DNA of 64,000 nucleotides from Micromonospora sediminicola. Its GTDB lineage: Bacteria; Actinomycetota; Actinomycetes; Mycobacteriales; Micromonosporaceae. How positions within the stretch are numbered: the stretch's first letter is position 1; each line of letters begins with the position of its first letter. Below, piece by piece: positions 1 through 8,460 of the stretch. The position numbers and the translations under genes are program-made. The notes beneath the pieces are model-generated. The model saw only the letters and a program-made list of their open reading frames with translations. It did not search any database and was not told the origin of the DNA. The stretch lies in assembly GCF_900089585.1 (NCBI RefSeq), contig NZ_FLRH01000003.1, positions 2,804,501 through 2,868,500 of the forward strand, in the 5' to 3' direction.

Positions 1-86
1 GGACTCTCGGGCTGCCCGCCGTAGATCGGTCCCCGGTAGAGGTCGGTGTCCTGGGAGGCGAGCAGCTCGGCTGCGCTACCGATGAT

Positions 87-269
87 CTACGGAGCTTCGC
101 GGGGCCCGAGGTCTCTGGGTTCAGGGTAGCCCCATTCGGCGAGCATGCTCATGGCCCGTCGGTAGGTGTGGTCACGATAGATGCCCATTTCGTGGCCGCG
201 GTAGACGAGGGCCTTCAGCGACATGCCCCAGCGGCGCTTGAGTTCGTGGAGCTCAGGGGGACAGAGCAT
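87..269 (-). pseudogene. C-terminal fragment, ImmA/IrrE (M78) metallopeptidase-like
   Basis: A 60-residue reading frame whose middle (LKRRWGMSLKALVYRGHEMG, then RDHTYRRAMSML) resembles the C-terminal helical part of M78/ImmA-IrrE family proteins, where an 'L..LK.RWGVS..AL..RAH.LG' pattern is common. The zinc motif HExxH of the family is absent, so this can only be a tail. It lies downstream, on the same strand, of the reverse-transcriptase remnant. The stretch before it toward position 1 is also open on the minus strand but runs off the window and cannot be named. The assignment rests on pattern recall; a chance resemblance is possible. Confidence 0.35.
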
Positions 270-302
270 CGGTTTCCCGACCCGAGGCTCCGCCCGCCGC
301 TG

Positions 303-437
303 TCACCGGCTGACGAACCACCCGTGCGACGGTCGATCATGATCGTATCGGGGGTCGCGGTGCAGGTCCGCGTTCGGCGCCGGTAAGGCGACTCCGGCGA
401 GGTATCGCCGGTCGGACCGACCACGGACGTGGGTCTT
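303..437 (-). pseudogene. Reverse transcriptase remnant, C-terminal piece
   Basis: Read on the minus strand from the IS edge, this gives KTHVRGRSDRRYLAGVAL and then about 27 residues to a TGA at 303-305. Retron and group-II-type reverse transcriptases have, just after the palm, a conserved 'N..KT.V....R...TG(L/V)VVN' segment, which this matches well. The piece starts exactly at the end of the inserted IS element, and its missing front half lies on the other side (1358-1460). It is therefore an interrupted and decayed gene. The remaining RT core, including the YxDD motif, is not in the window. Confidence 0.5.
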
Positions 438-1357
438 ACTGAGCCATTTTCATCCTGCGTAGCGGTCGGCTTCGACGTGGTGCAGGACGAGGATGGCCTG
501 CACGATCGCGGTCGCTCGGCGTGGGCAGCAGCGCAGCTTGACCAGGATCTTCCAGGTCTTGAGGGTGGCGATCGCGCGTTCGCCTCGGGCACGGATCTTC
601 GCGTGGGCCGGTTGACGGCCTTCTGCCGGCGTGACAGCTTCGGCCGGAAGCGGCGCCGCTTGAACGGAGTGCGCACGCTGCCGCGGGCGCCTTGATAGCC
701 CTTGTCCGCGAAGGTCATCACGCCGGCGCTGGTCAGGGCGTCGATGATGCCGTGGGTGCGGGCGGCGGTCAGGTCGTGCGTCGAGCCGGGCAGCGCGGCC
801 GAGGCCCAGACGAGACGCCCGGCCGCGTCGGCGATGACCTGCACGTTCACTCCGTGACGCTTGTGCTTTCCGGAGTAGTACGGCTTCTGGTTGGCGACCC
901 GGTCGATCGAGATCAGGGTGCCGTCGAGGATTGCGTAGGCGAGCAGCTGGATCCTGGTCCTGGCCGTGGTTAAGTCGTCGGCGGTCGCGGCGAGTAGGTC
1001 GATGGCCTCGCGGACATAACGCCAGGTCGTCGTGACGCCGATCTCGAATCCGGCGGCCAGGCGGGTCAGGGTGTCGCCGTTGCGCAGGTGGGCCAGGGCG
1101 AGCAGGGCTTGCCGGCCGGGGTCGAGGCGTCGCCACCGGGAGCGTCGCTGCTGGCGGCGGGTTCGGATGAGGGCGGCGAGGTGGTTCAGGCTGCGGGTGG
1201 ACAACGGAATCGCGGCAGGGTAAGACAGCACAGCGAGGCTCCCGGTTGGGGCATCTGATCTTGGTCGATTGCTGTCCTACCGGGAGCCTCGTCCTACCTG
1301 GACACCGGCCTCCCGCACCGCCCGTGACCTGCACCGTCACGATGAAAATGGCTCACT
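438..1357. mobile_element. IS5-like insertion sequence, 920 bp
   Basis: Terminal inverted repeats of 17 bp with one mismatch bound the element: ACTGAGCCATTTTCATC at 438-454 and its complement at 1341-1357. Inside is a single minus-strand DDE transposase gene, broken by a frameshift. The size, about 0.9 kb, fits the IS5/IS1031-like group common in actinomycetes. No convincing target duplication is visible at the two edges. The element sits inside a reverse-transcriptase remnant whose halves flank it. Confidence 0.8.
450..1231 (-). pseudogene. IS5-family transposase, frameshifted
   Basis: The first frame starts at 1231 and encodes an N-terminal HTH_Tnp_4-like helix-turn-helix (around residues 40-75, GFEIGVTTTWRYVREAI) followed by a DDE_Tnp_4 catalytic core. 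The first Asp is in ILDGTLISID, the second in the SALPGSTHDL region, and the third-block FADKGYQG is visible. Around 605-611 the family sequence jumps to another frame that supplies the expected end (HAKIRARGERAIATLK... to RYAG), stopping near 450. Re-adding one base restores a continuous product of about 260 residues, so this is a one-base deletion. Some IS5 groups use programmed frameshifting, but no slippery run is obvious here. It is probably inactive. Confidence 0.75.
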
Positions 1358-1460
1358 GGGTGAACCCGGAAGCCGTCATCGCGGGCGATGTCGAGGGCGG
1401 CGGCGGGTAGGTCGTGGATGCGTCGGGTGGTTAGGTCGCCGGAGAAGGCGAGAGATCGAC
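1358..1460 (-). pseudogene. Reverse transcriptase remnant, palm piece
   Basis: In the same frame as, and just after, the trpD stop codon the minus strand reads SLAFSGDLTTRRIHDLPAAA and then LDIARDDGFRVHP up to the IS end. Reverse transcriptases of the retron/group II type carry YADD-LxFSG followed by a helix and '(D/E)GF.(L/I/V)N..KT'. Here the FSGD and DGFRV blocks are visible, and the KT block resumes at 437 beyond the IS element. The YADD itself is lost where this fragment abuts trpD. It represents an old insertion target, not a working gene. Confidence 0.5.
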
Positions 1461-1467
1461 CCTTCGG

Positions 1468-2520
1468 TTACCGGGAGGCCACATGCCGATGCCCTGCCGA
1501 CACCTCGACCCATCGGGCCAGCGTCCCGGCCGCGGCACCGCTGTCGATCACCTCCGCGCACCGCGCCCAGGCCGGGCGCAGCTGCTCCGCGAACGGCCCG
1601 GGGGTGGCCGTCACGGCGGCCAGGGCCGCAGCCGCGTTCAGTAGGACCACGTCCCGGACCGGCCCGGGCCGCCCGGCCAACAGGTCATGGACGACCCGGG
1701 CGTTGGCCGCCGCGTCCCCGCCGCGCAGCGCGCCTTCGGCGGGTCGCGGAATGCCCAGCGTCCGAGGATCCACGACCTCGTGCCGGGCCTGGCCGTCCCG
1801 GATGATCCACACCTGCGACGTGGTCGCCGTGCTGAGCTTGTCGAGCCCGTCGTCGCCGCGAGCCACCAGGGCCGTCACGCCGCGGCGGCGCAGCACCTCG
1901 GTGATGATCGGGAGCAGGCGCGCATCGGCCACGCCGATCAGGCGGTGTGCCGGGGAGGCCGGGTTGATCAGCGGGCCGAGCGCATTGAACACGGTGGGAA
2001 TGCCCAGCTCTCGGCGGATCGGGCCGGCGTGCCGCATGCCCGGGTGCACCTGCGGCGCGAACAGGAAGGTGATCCCCGCCTCGGCGGCCACCCCGACGTG
2101 CGCGTCGGGATCGAGGTCGAGCGGGATGCCGAGCGCCTCCACTACGTCGGCGGAGCCCGCGGACGTCGCGGAGGCCGAACGGCCGCCGTGCTTGACCACG
2201 GTGGCGCCGGTGGCGGCGACCACGATGGAGGCCATCGTCGACACATTGACGGCATTCTTTCCGTCCCCGCCGGTGCCGACCAGGTCGACCGCCGGCCCCG
2301 CGATCGACACCGGCGTGGCCGCTCGCAGCAGCGCGTCGACGCAGCCGTCCAGCTCGTCCGCCGTCGCGCCCTTGGCGCCCAGTGCGGTGAGGAAAGCGGC
2401 CACCTGGACGGGCGAGGCGTCGCCCCGGACGATCTGTTCCATCGCCCAGCCAGCGGCACCCCCGGTCAGGTGCTTACCGGCGACCAGTGCTCTCAGCAGG
2501 GCCGGCCACGACTCGGTCAC
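1468..2520 (-). CDS. trpD: Anthranilate phosphoribosyltransferase
   Basis: Transfers the phosphoribosyl group of PRPP to anthranilate, the second step of tryptophan synthesis, in the cytosol. The 350-residue product matches the family length. Visible motifs are the PRPP loop D-L-V-G-T-G-G-D-G (about residues 79-87), the KHGGRSASATSGSAD-like block (about 110-125, here KHGGRSASATSAGSAD), and R-LGIPTVFNALGPL-NP (about 170-190). The N-terminal alpha domain (LTGGAAGWAMEQIVRGDASP) is complete. ATG at 2520 was chosen because it begins the conserved helix. No other trp gene lies nearby and the 3' end abuts a foreign RT fragment, so this copy has probably been separated from its ancestral context or is a second trpD, as many actinomycetes have. 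Confidence 0.93.
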   Translation of the reverse strand: MTESWPALLRALVAGKHLTGGAAGWAMEQIVRGDASPVQVAAFLTALGAKGATADELDGCVDALLRAATPVSIAGPAVDLVGTGGDGKNAVNVSTMASIVVAATGATVVKHGGRSASATSAGSADVVEALGIPLDLDPDAHVGVAAEAGITFLFAPQVHPGMRHAGPIRRELGIPTVFNALGPLINPASPAHRLIGVADARLLPIITEVLRRRGVTALVARGDDGLDKLSTATTSQVWIIRDGQARHEVVDPRTLGIPRPAEGALRGGDAAANARVVHDLLAGRPGPVRDVVLLNAAAALAAVTATPGPFAEQLRPAWARCAEVIDSGAAAGTLARWVEVSAGHRHVASR

Positions 2521-2630
2521 GAGTTTCCTGTCTACTTGACGTTGCGGTTCTTCGCGTTCCAGTGATGCTCGAGGTTCTTGATCAGCGGTAACTGGATAGG
2601 TGCCTAATCTCGGGTGCGTGGGTGCCCTGA

Positions 2631-3932
2631 TCAGGCGGTGGTGGGGGTCCAGGGGCTGCCGGCAGCGGCGGTGATGAGCGCGTCGAGCATGCCGACGCCT
2701 TGCCGGGTGGCGGTGGCGGTGTAGCTGCGGATCGCGGCGAAGTGTTCGGCTCCGGTGAGGGTGCGCATGCTGCCGGAGACTTTGATCCTCAGTTTCGGCA
2801 TGCGGATGGTCTGCTCCGCGGCGTTGTTGTCGAACGGTACGTGAGGATCGGTGAGGAAGCGTAGGTAGTCGTCGCGGCGGTCGCGGAGCCGGACGAACAG
2901 GGCGTGGTGTTTGCGTTGCAGTTTGCTGCCGCGCTCGGCGGTGGCGTGGGCGCCGAGCACGACGGCCGAGCGCAGTAGGTGCTGCTGGTCGGCCAGAGCG
3001 GCCTGGTCGGGTGTTTCACCGGCGGTGTGCGCGGCGGTGACGAGCCGGTTCAGTTGCTGCAGGGCGCGGATGGCTTGGGCGGCCAGGTCGGCGACCTGGC
3101 CGGTGGCGGTGTCGGTGACGTAGACCAGTTCCCGTAGCACGTGGGCGTTGCACAGAGCGTGGATCGCGGTGGTGTAGGTGTCGTACGGCGCCCACGCGTC
3201 ATGCACGGCCACGCCGCGGAAATGCGGGAGGATCCCGATCGCGTCCATCGCCGTGGTGCCGCGTTTCGGGTGCACCGCGAGGAGCACGTCCGTGGGTGTG
3301 GACGCGGAGTGCAGCCACGCGAGGCGACCCGCGGTGCGCATCCCGGTCTCGTCGAAATGGGCTACCGGCGCGGCGGCGATGCGCCCGGCGATCACCGGCA
3401 ACACCTGGTCGATGACACCGAGGGCGGTGCGTTTCACCCACCCGGCTACCGTGCCCGCCGCCACGGGGACCCCGAACAGGTCCTTGATCGCCGCCGCGGT
3501 GCGGGACACGGACAGGAACTGCCCGTGCAGCAGGTACACCCCGATCCCCGCAAGGCGTGGCCCGTAGGCTACCGGCGCGGACGCTTGCGGCGGCGCAGTT
3601 GCGGTGGTGTGATGCCCACACACGCACGCGAGGGTGAGCAGTTGATGCTCCGGCTTGGCCAGGGCGGCGCGTCCGCGGTCGCTGAGCTGGAGCCGACCGC
3701 CGGCGAGTTCGGCCAGCCCGCCGGCCTGCAGCAGCGGCCAGGCGAACGCCGCGATCGGTTCGCCGGGATAGAAGTCGCCGCCGTCGAGCACCTCGGCGAC
3801 TGCGGCGACGGTTGCGGCGGCGGGGCGGCGGGTCGTCTCGCTGCACCGCAGCCGACCGGCCGCCACAAGGTGCAGCACGGCGTGCAGGTTGGCGTGGGCC
3901 TGCGCAGCGGTGGACCGAACCGTCTCAGACAT
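2631..3932 (-). CDS. IS66-type transposase fused to a foreign N-terminus
   Basis: A 433-residue ORF. From about residue 98 onward it is an IS66-family transposase: the partial zinc knuckle CVCGHHTT, then YGPRLAGIGVYLLHGQFLS, the first catalytic Asp in HFDETGMR, the second in VHDAWAPYDTY, HALCNAHVLREL, and the Glu block FDNNAAEQTIRMPK. The first 95 residues (LRCSETTRRPAAATV, then FYPGEPIAAFAWPLL and a winged-helix-like SDRGRAALAKP) are not IS66. They look like the start of an unrelated actinomycete hypothetical protein. The IS has apparently landed in that gene and the frame runs through. No accessory IS66 genes (tnpB/orf2) are present, so autonomous movement is unlikely. Confidence 0.75.
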   Translation of the reverse strand: MSETVRSTAAQAHANLHAVLHLVAAGRLRCSETTRRPAAATVAAVAEVLDGGDFYPGEPIAAFAWPLLQAGGLAELAGGRLQLSDRGRAALAKPEHQLLTLACVCGHHTTATAPPQASAPVAYGPRLAGIGVYLLHGQFLSVSRTAAAIKDLFGVPVAAGTVAGWVKRTALGVIDQVLPVIAGRIAAAPVAHFDETGMRTAGRLAWLHSASTPTDVLLAVHPKRGTTAMDAIGILPHFRGVAVHDAWAPYDTYTTAIHALCNAHVLRELVYVTDTATGQVADLAAQAIRALQQLNRLVTAAHTAGETPDQAALADQQHLLRSAVVLGAHATAERGSKLQRKHHALFVRLRDRRDDYLRFLTDPHVPFDNNAAEQTIRMPKLRIKVSGSMRTLTGAEHFAAIRSYTATATRQGVGMLDALITAAAGSPWTPTTA

Positions 3933-4118
3933 CGAGACCGGCCAGGTCGAGGCGTTCGAGCAGGCTGGGCTTACGCGCGTGTACCGTCCGAATCTCGGTC
4001 AGCCGGGTCGAAGCCACGGTCGGCGCGGCCAATCTGTGGCGCGCGGCAGTCAGAAGCTTGTTGAGCCGCAGTCACGGTCTGCCGTTGGGATGGGCGGCGC
4101 AAGGCCCGACTACGTCGT

Positions 4119-4997
4119 TTATTGCGCCTTTGTGACGACTTGAAGGAGAGCGCGTACCAGCGCATTCTCTCCGCCATTGCGCCACACCGGCGCGTAGTGC
4201 AACACCGGTCCGTCGGTGATGGGCAGGAAGGTGATGTCGCCTCGCTGTCGGGTGGATGCCACGTCCGACCCGATCGGAGACACGACGTCACCACGGGCGA
4301 TCGCCCGGAAGGCCTCCTCGAGGGTGACGATGCCCAGTCCGCGCCGGATGGGTCGTCCCGCCGGGGTGGTGGACGGGGTGTGCGCCTCCCACACGTAGTC
4401 CGGAATGGGTCCCTCGGGGTAGACCACCGGATGATCGCCGAGATCCTCCAGCTCGACGCTGCCCCGGCCAGCCAACGGATGACCGGCGGCCACCGCGAGC
4501 ACCAACTCCTCCCGGTGTAGGACCGGCCCGACCGTGAGGTCGGGCTCACGGATGGGCAGCCAGAGAATCCCGATGTCGACCGAACCGGCCCGCAGCGGCC
4601 CGAGCGGGTCGGTCGGCAGGATCTCGCGCAGGCGCAGCTCGCACTGCGGGTGCCGCTGCCGGAACAGGTCGAGGATGGCTTCGACCGACTGGTAGTGGGT
4701 GGCCATCGTGCCGATGGTCAGCGTGCCGGCCTGGCCGCGGGCGGTGGCGGTGGCCTCCTCGATGCCGGAGATGATCTCGCTGTAGCCGGCGCGGAGACGG
4801 TCGCGCAGCCGCTCGCCCAGAGGGGTGAGCCGAACAGCACGGCTCGTACGCTCGAAGAGGCCCCCGCCGATCCGGCGTTCCTGCTGTTTGATCGACTGAC
4901 TGACCCGCGACTGGGACACGTGCAGACGCTCGGCCGTGCGACCGAAGTGAAGCTCTTCGGTCAGTGTCAGGAAGATCTCGATATCGCGCAGCTCCAT
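4119..4997 (-). CDS. LysR-family transcriptional regulator
   Basis: A 292-residue LysR regulator. The N-terminal winged HTH (residues 1-60; MELRDIEIFLTLTEELHFGR, then RVSQSIKQQERRIG) is typical, and residues about 90-290 form the periplasmic-binding-protein-like effector domain (GTLTIGTM...). I chose ATG at 4997 because the LysR consensus begins exactly there; the frame is open 41 codons further upstream but that part is not family-like. It is divergent from the GNAT gene at 5188, the usual LysR arrangement, so that gene is the likeliest target. The effector is unknown. Confidence 0.9.
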   Translation of the reverse strand: MELRDIEIFLTLTEELHFGRTAERLHVSQSRVSQSIKQQERRIGGGLFERTSRAVRLTPLGERLRDRLRAGYSEIISGIEEATATARGQAGTLTIGTMATHYQSVEAILDLFRQRHPQCELRLREILPTDPLGPLRAGSVDIGILWLPIREPDLTVGPVLHREELVLAVAAGHPLAGRGSVELEDLGDHPVVYPEGPIPDYVWEAHTPSTTPAGRPIRRGLGIVTLEEAFRAIARGDVVSPIGSDVASTRQRGDITFLPITDGPVLHYAPVWRNGGENALVRALLQVVTKAQ

Positions 4998-5187
4998 CGG
5001 ACGGCCCTGTCTCCGATCGTCGTGGCCTGGGACTGGGCAGTCTACGGCCGCGACGAGAACGGGCGGCGCGAGCGTGGCGCGGACCACCGGCCGTCGCGGG
5101 GCCCGTCGGCGATCGATCACCGCTGGCTAATGCGGCGATGCGATCTTCTGCGTTGATCGGCCAGGGCGGCCGGGCGATGGTGGACGC

Positions 5188-5991
5188 ATGAGCGAAAGCG
5201 TGATCGACATAGTGGCGGTGCCGGATCATCTCGGCACCCCACGCTGGCACGCTGTGACCTCGCCCGGTGCGGTGGCCGGGGTCGCCGGCCTGCGTCCGGT
5301 CATGCCGTTCGGGTACGAGCTGCCGGAGGCACCGACCGCCCTGGAGTCGGACACCCTCGAGCTGAATCTGTACGTGCAGCCGCAGTGGCGTCGTCGAGGG
5401 ATCGGATCGCGGCTGCTGGCCGCCGTCGGCGCACACGCGGTGGGCCGGCGGTTGATCGTGGAGACCAGCCCGGGTTCCGCCGCGCGGTCATTCTGTGAGC
5501 GGCACGGATTCCGGCGCATCGGATCCGGGAGCCATGAACTGCTCACCTACTGCGATGTCCACCATGCATGGCTGGGTGAGTTGGTCGATGTCGAGCACCC
5601 CGGATACCGACTGCGTCACTGGACCGGGGATCCGTGCGGCGCGACCAGCGTCGAGCAACTGCTCCGGCATCCGAGCCGTCCCGGCGCCGCGGTGGTGAGC
5701 GCCGCCGAGGCGGACGGCGGGGTGGTCGCCTATGTCCTGGCGACGACAGGTGCACTGCCGCAGCGGCGCGCCCGCCAGTACGGCCCTGCCGTGCTCGTCG
5801 GTCATCGCGGACGACGCCTGGGGCTGTGGGTCAACGCCGCTCTGCTCATCCGACTGCGCGAGGTCCATCCACACGTCGAGGAGATCGAGACCCGCACCGC
5901 CGACGGGGACTCCGACCTGGTCGCCCTGCGTCGACACCTGGGCTTCCGCCCTCTCGGGCGGCGTATCCGTTACGAACTCACCCTGCCGTAA
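5188..5991 (+). CDS. GNAT N-acetyltransferase, two GNAT-like halves
   Basis: 267 residues. The first half has a clear acetyl-CoA motif A (LYVQPQWRRRGIGSRLL, about residues 65-82) and a motif B ending FCERHGFRRIGSG. The second half has a degenerate repeat (VLVGHRGRRLGLWVNAALL, about 205-225, then LRRHLGFRPLG). A tandem GNAT fold with one good and one worn CoA site is familiar from mycothiol synthase and from resistance acetyltransferases. The substrate cannot be told. It is divergent from the LysR gene at 4997 with a 190-bp gap and stands upstream of the resistance-like block. Confidence 0.85.
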   Translation: MSESVIDIVAVPDHLGTPRWHAVTSPGAVAGVAGLRPVMPFGYELPEAPTALESDTLELNLYVQPQWRRRGIGSRLLAAVGAHAVGRRLIVETSPGSAARSFCERHGFRRIGSGSHELLTYCDVHHAWLGELVDVEHPGYRLRHWTGDPCGATSVEQLLRHPSRPGAAVVSAAEADGGVVAYVLATTGALPQRRARQYGPAVLVGHRGRRLGLWVNAALLIRLREVHPHVEEIETRTADGDSDLVALRRHLGFRPLGRRIRYELTLP

Positions 5992-6184
5992 CCGGCGGCC
6001 CTGACTCCGATCCACCGGTACGTCCGGGCCGATCCGTGCCCGATGAAGAGAGGTTTGTCGTGAAAAATCCTGTCCGCCTCCGGTCGTGGGTTGCCCCGGT
6101 CGGGAGCCGAGACCCGCCTGGTGATCCCGGGCCGCCACCCGGCGGTCACCACCTGCCCACGTCAACATCAAGGAGCTCACCACC

Positions 6185-6615
6185 GTGTCCGTCAACCTTT
6201 CCACCCAGGACAAGCTCACGGTTCGCACGGCCGCATACGGCGCGGTCACGCTGCTGTCGGCCGCCGGAGCCGCCGGCGGCTCACCCCACAGGATCGCCAC
6301 CGATGGGTCCATCGCCCTCGCCTCAGCAACCGGCCTGGTCGGGCATGTGCTCGCGGAAAAATCCACGGGCATGGACCTGAGTGGCGGCTCGGTGGCCCAG
6401 ATCGCCGATCGCGTGTTGCCCGCCCTGACCGAGGCGATGCGCCTGCTCGCCGAGCATGCTCCGTCCGAGGTGGACAACTTCCGCCGCACCGTCGTCGTCG
6501 CCCTCGATGCGGCCGTGCGTACCCGGCAGGGCGCACCCGCTCCCACCGTCGCCGACATGACCAACAAGATCATCGCGGCGCTCGACGTCGCTGCGGCGAC
6601 CCCGGAGGTGACCAC

Positions 6616-6619
<4 letters not shown>
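6185..6619 (+). CDS. Small hypothetical protein, first gene of ABC exporter operon
   Basis: 144 residues, not recognised as a named family. Ala-rich and mostly helical, with short hydrophobic runs near the N-terminus (AAYGAVTLLSAAGAAGG) but no clear membrane helix. GTG at 6185 is preceded by AAGGAGC with good spacing. Its TGA overlaps the GTG of the ATPase gene by four bases (GTGA at 6616), so the two are translationally coupled. Similar small genes sit ahead of DrrAB-type exporters in other actinomycetes, as far as I recall, so an accessory or sensory role is an inference. Confidence 0.7.
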
Positions 6620-7553
<934 letters not shown>

Positions 7554-7557
<4 letters not shown>

Positions 7558-8303
7558 GCGCTCAGTCCCACTCGCTGGTCATGTTGCGCCGCAATCTCAA
7601 ACACCTCACCCGGAACCCGACGTCGGTGTTCAACGCCGTCCTGATGCCGATCATCATCATGCTGATGTTCGTCTACATGTTCGGCGACGCCTTTAGCGTC
7701 GGCGTGGACTACATCGACTACGCGACGCCGGGCCTGATCCTGCTGGCCGTCTGCTACGGGCTGGGAGCCACCGCGACGGCGGTGAACTCCGACATGACCA
7801 AGGGCATCATCAACCGGTTCAAGGCTATGGACGTCTCCCGCGGCGCGGTGCTGGTCGGCCACGTCGTCACCAGCGTGCTGACCAACCTGATCGCCATCGC
7901 GGCGCTCGTCGGAGTGGCCTTTCTGCTGGGGTTCAGCCCGAGGGCCGGCCTGGTCGACTGGCTCGCCGCTGGTGGTGTCGTCGTTCTGCTCGCGTTCGCG
8001 GCGGGCTGGCTCACGGTCGCGCTGGGACTGTCGGCGAAGTCGCCGGAGACGGCGGGCATGGCCGCCGTGCCGCTGGTCATGCTGCCGTTCTTCAGCAGCG
8101 CGATCGTCCCGGCCGAGAAGATGGGGCCGGGCCTGCGACAGTTCGCCGAGTACCAGCCGTTCACGCCGATCATCGAGACCGTGCGCGGCCTGCTCGACAG
8201 CGCACCTGACACCACCGACGCGGCCGTCGCCGTCGCCTGGTGCGTGGCCATCGCCCTCGTCGGCTACCTGTGGGCGCGTTCCGCCTTCACGAAGCGGGCG
8301 TGA
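7554..8303 (+). CDS. DrrB-type ABC-2 transporter permease
   Basis: 249 residues with six predicted membrane helices: for example VFNAVLMPIIIMLMFVYMFG, LILLAVCYGLGATATAV, VVVLLAFAAGWLTVALGL and a last helix near the C-terminus. The sequence between helices 4 and 6, AKSPETAGMAAVPLVMLPFFSSAIVP, is the ABC-2 exporter signature region of DrrB-like proteins. It is coupled to the ATPase gene by a 4-bp overlap. Together the pair should pump a hydrophobic compound out across the cytoplasmic membrane. Confidence 0.92.
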
Positions 8304-8460
8304 CCCGGCCGGTGTGGGGCGTGTGCGGCGCCATCTCGGTGAACGTAGCCCAACGAGGCGGCGCCGCAACCGGTCGAGAGCCCTCCGTCGGCACCCGGCC
8401 GTCGCGGCCGAACGGCCGTCACCAACATGTCCTTGTCCACCTGCCAGATCAGGGGGCGTC
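8304..8460 (+). promoter_or_regulatory. Leader region of ABC-F gene with strong hairpin
   Basis: A 157-nt gap between the exporter operon and the ABC-F gene. It holds a 9-bp stem (TGCGGCGCC 8324-8332 with GGCGCCGCA 8360-8368), further GGCCG-type inverted repeats near 8395-8420, and several GTG codons that could start short peptides. Antibiotic-responsive ABC-F genes often have leader-peptide attenuators here. No leader ORF with a clean start, Shine-Dalgarno and stop could be assigned, so this is a candidate only. Confidence 0.35.

Noticed and set aside
438..1357. Target-site duplication of the IS5-like element
   Set aside because: Bases next to the two inverted repeats (CTT and GGG) do not match, so none is claimed.
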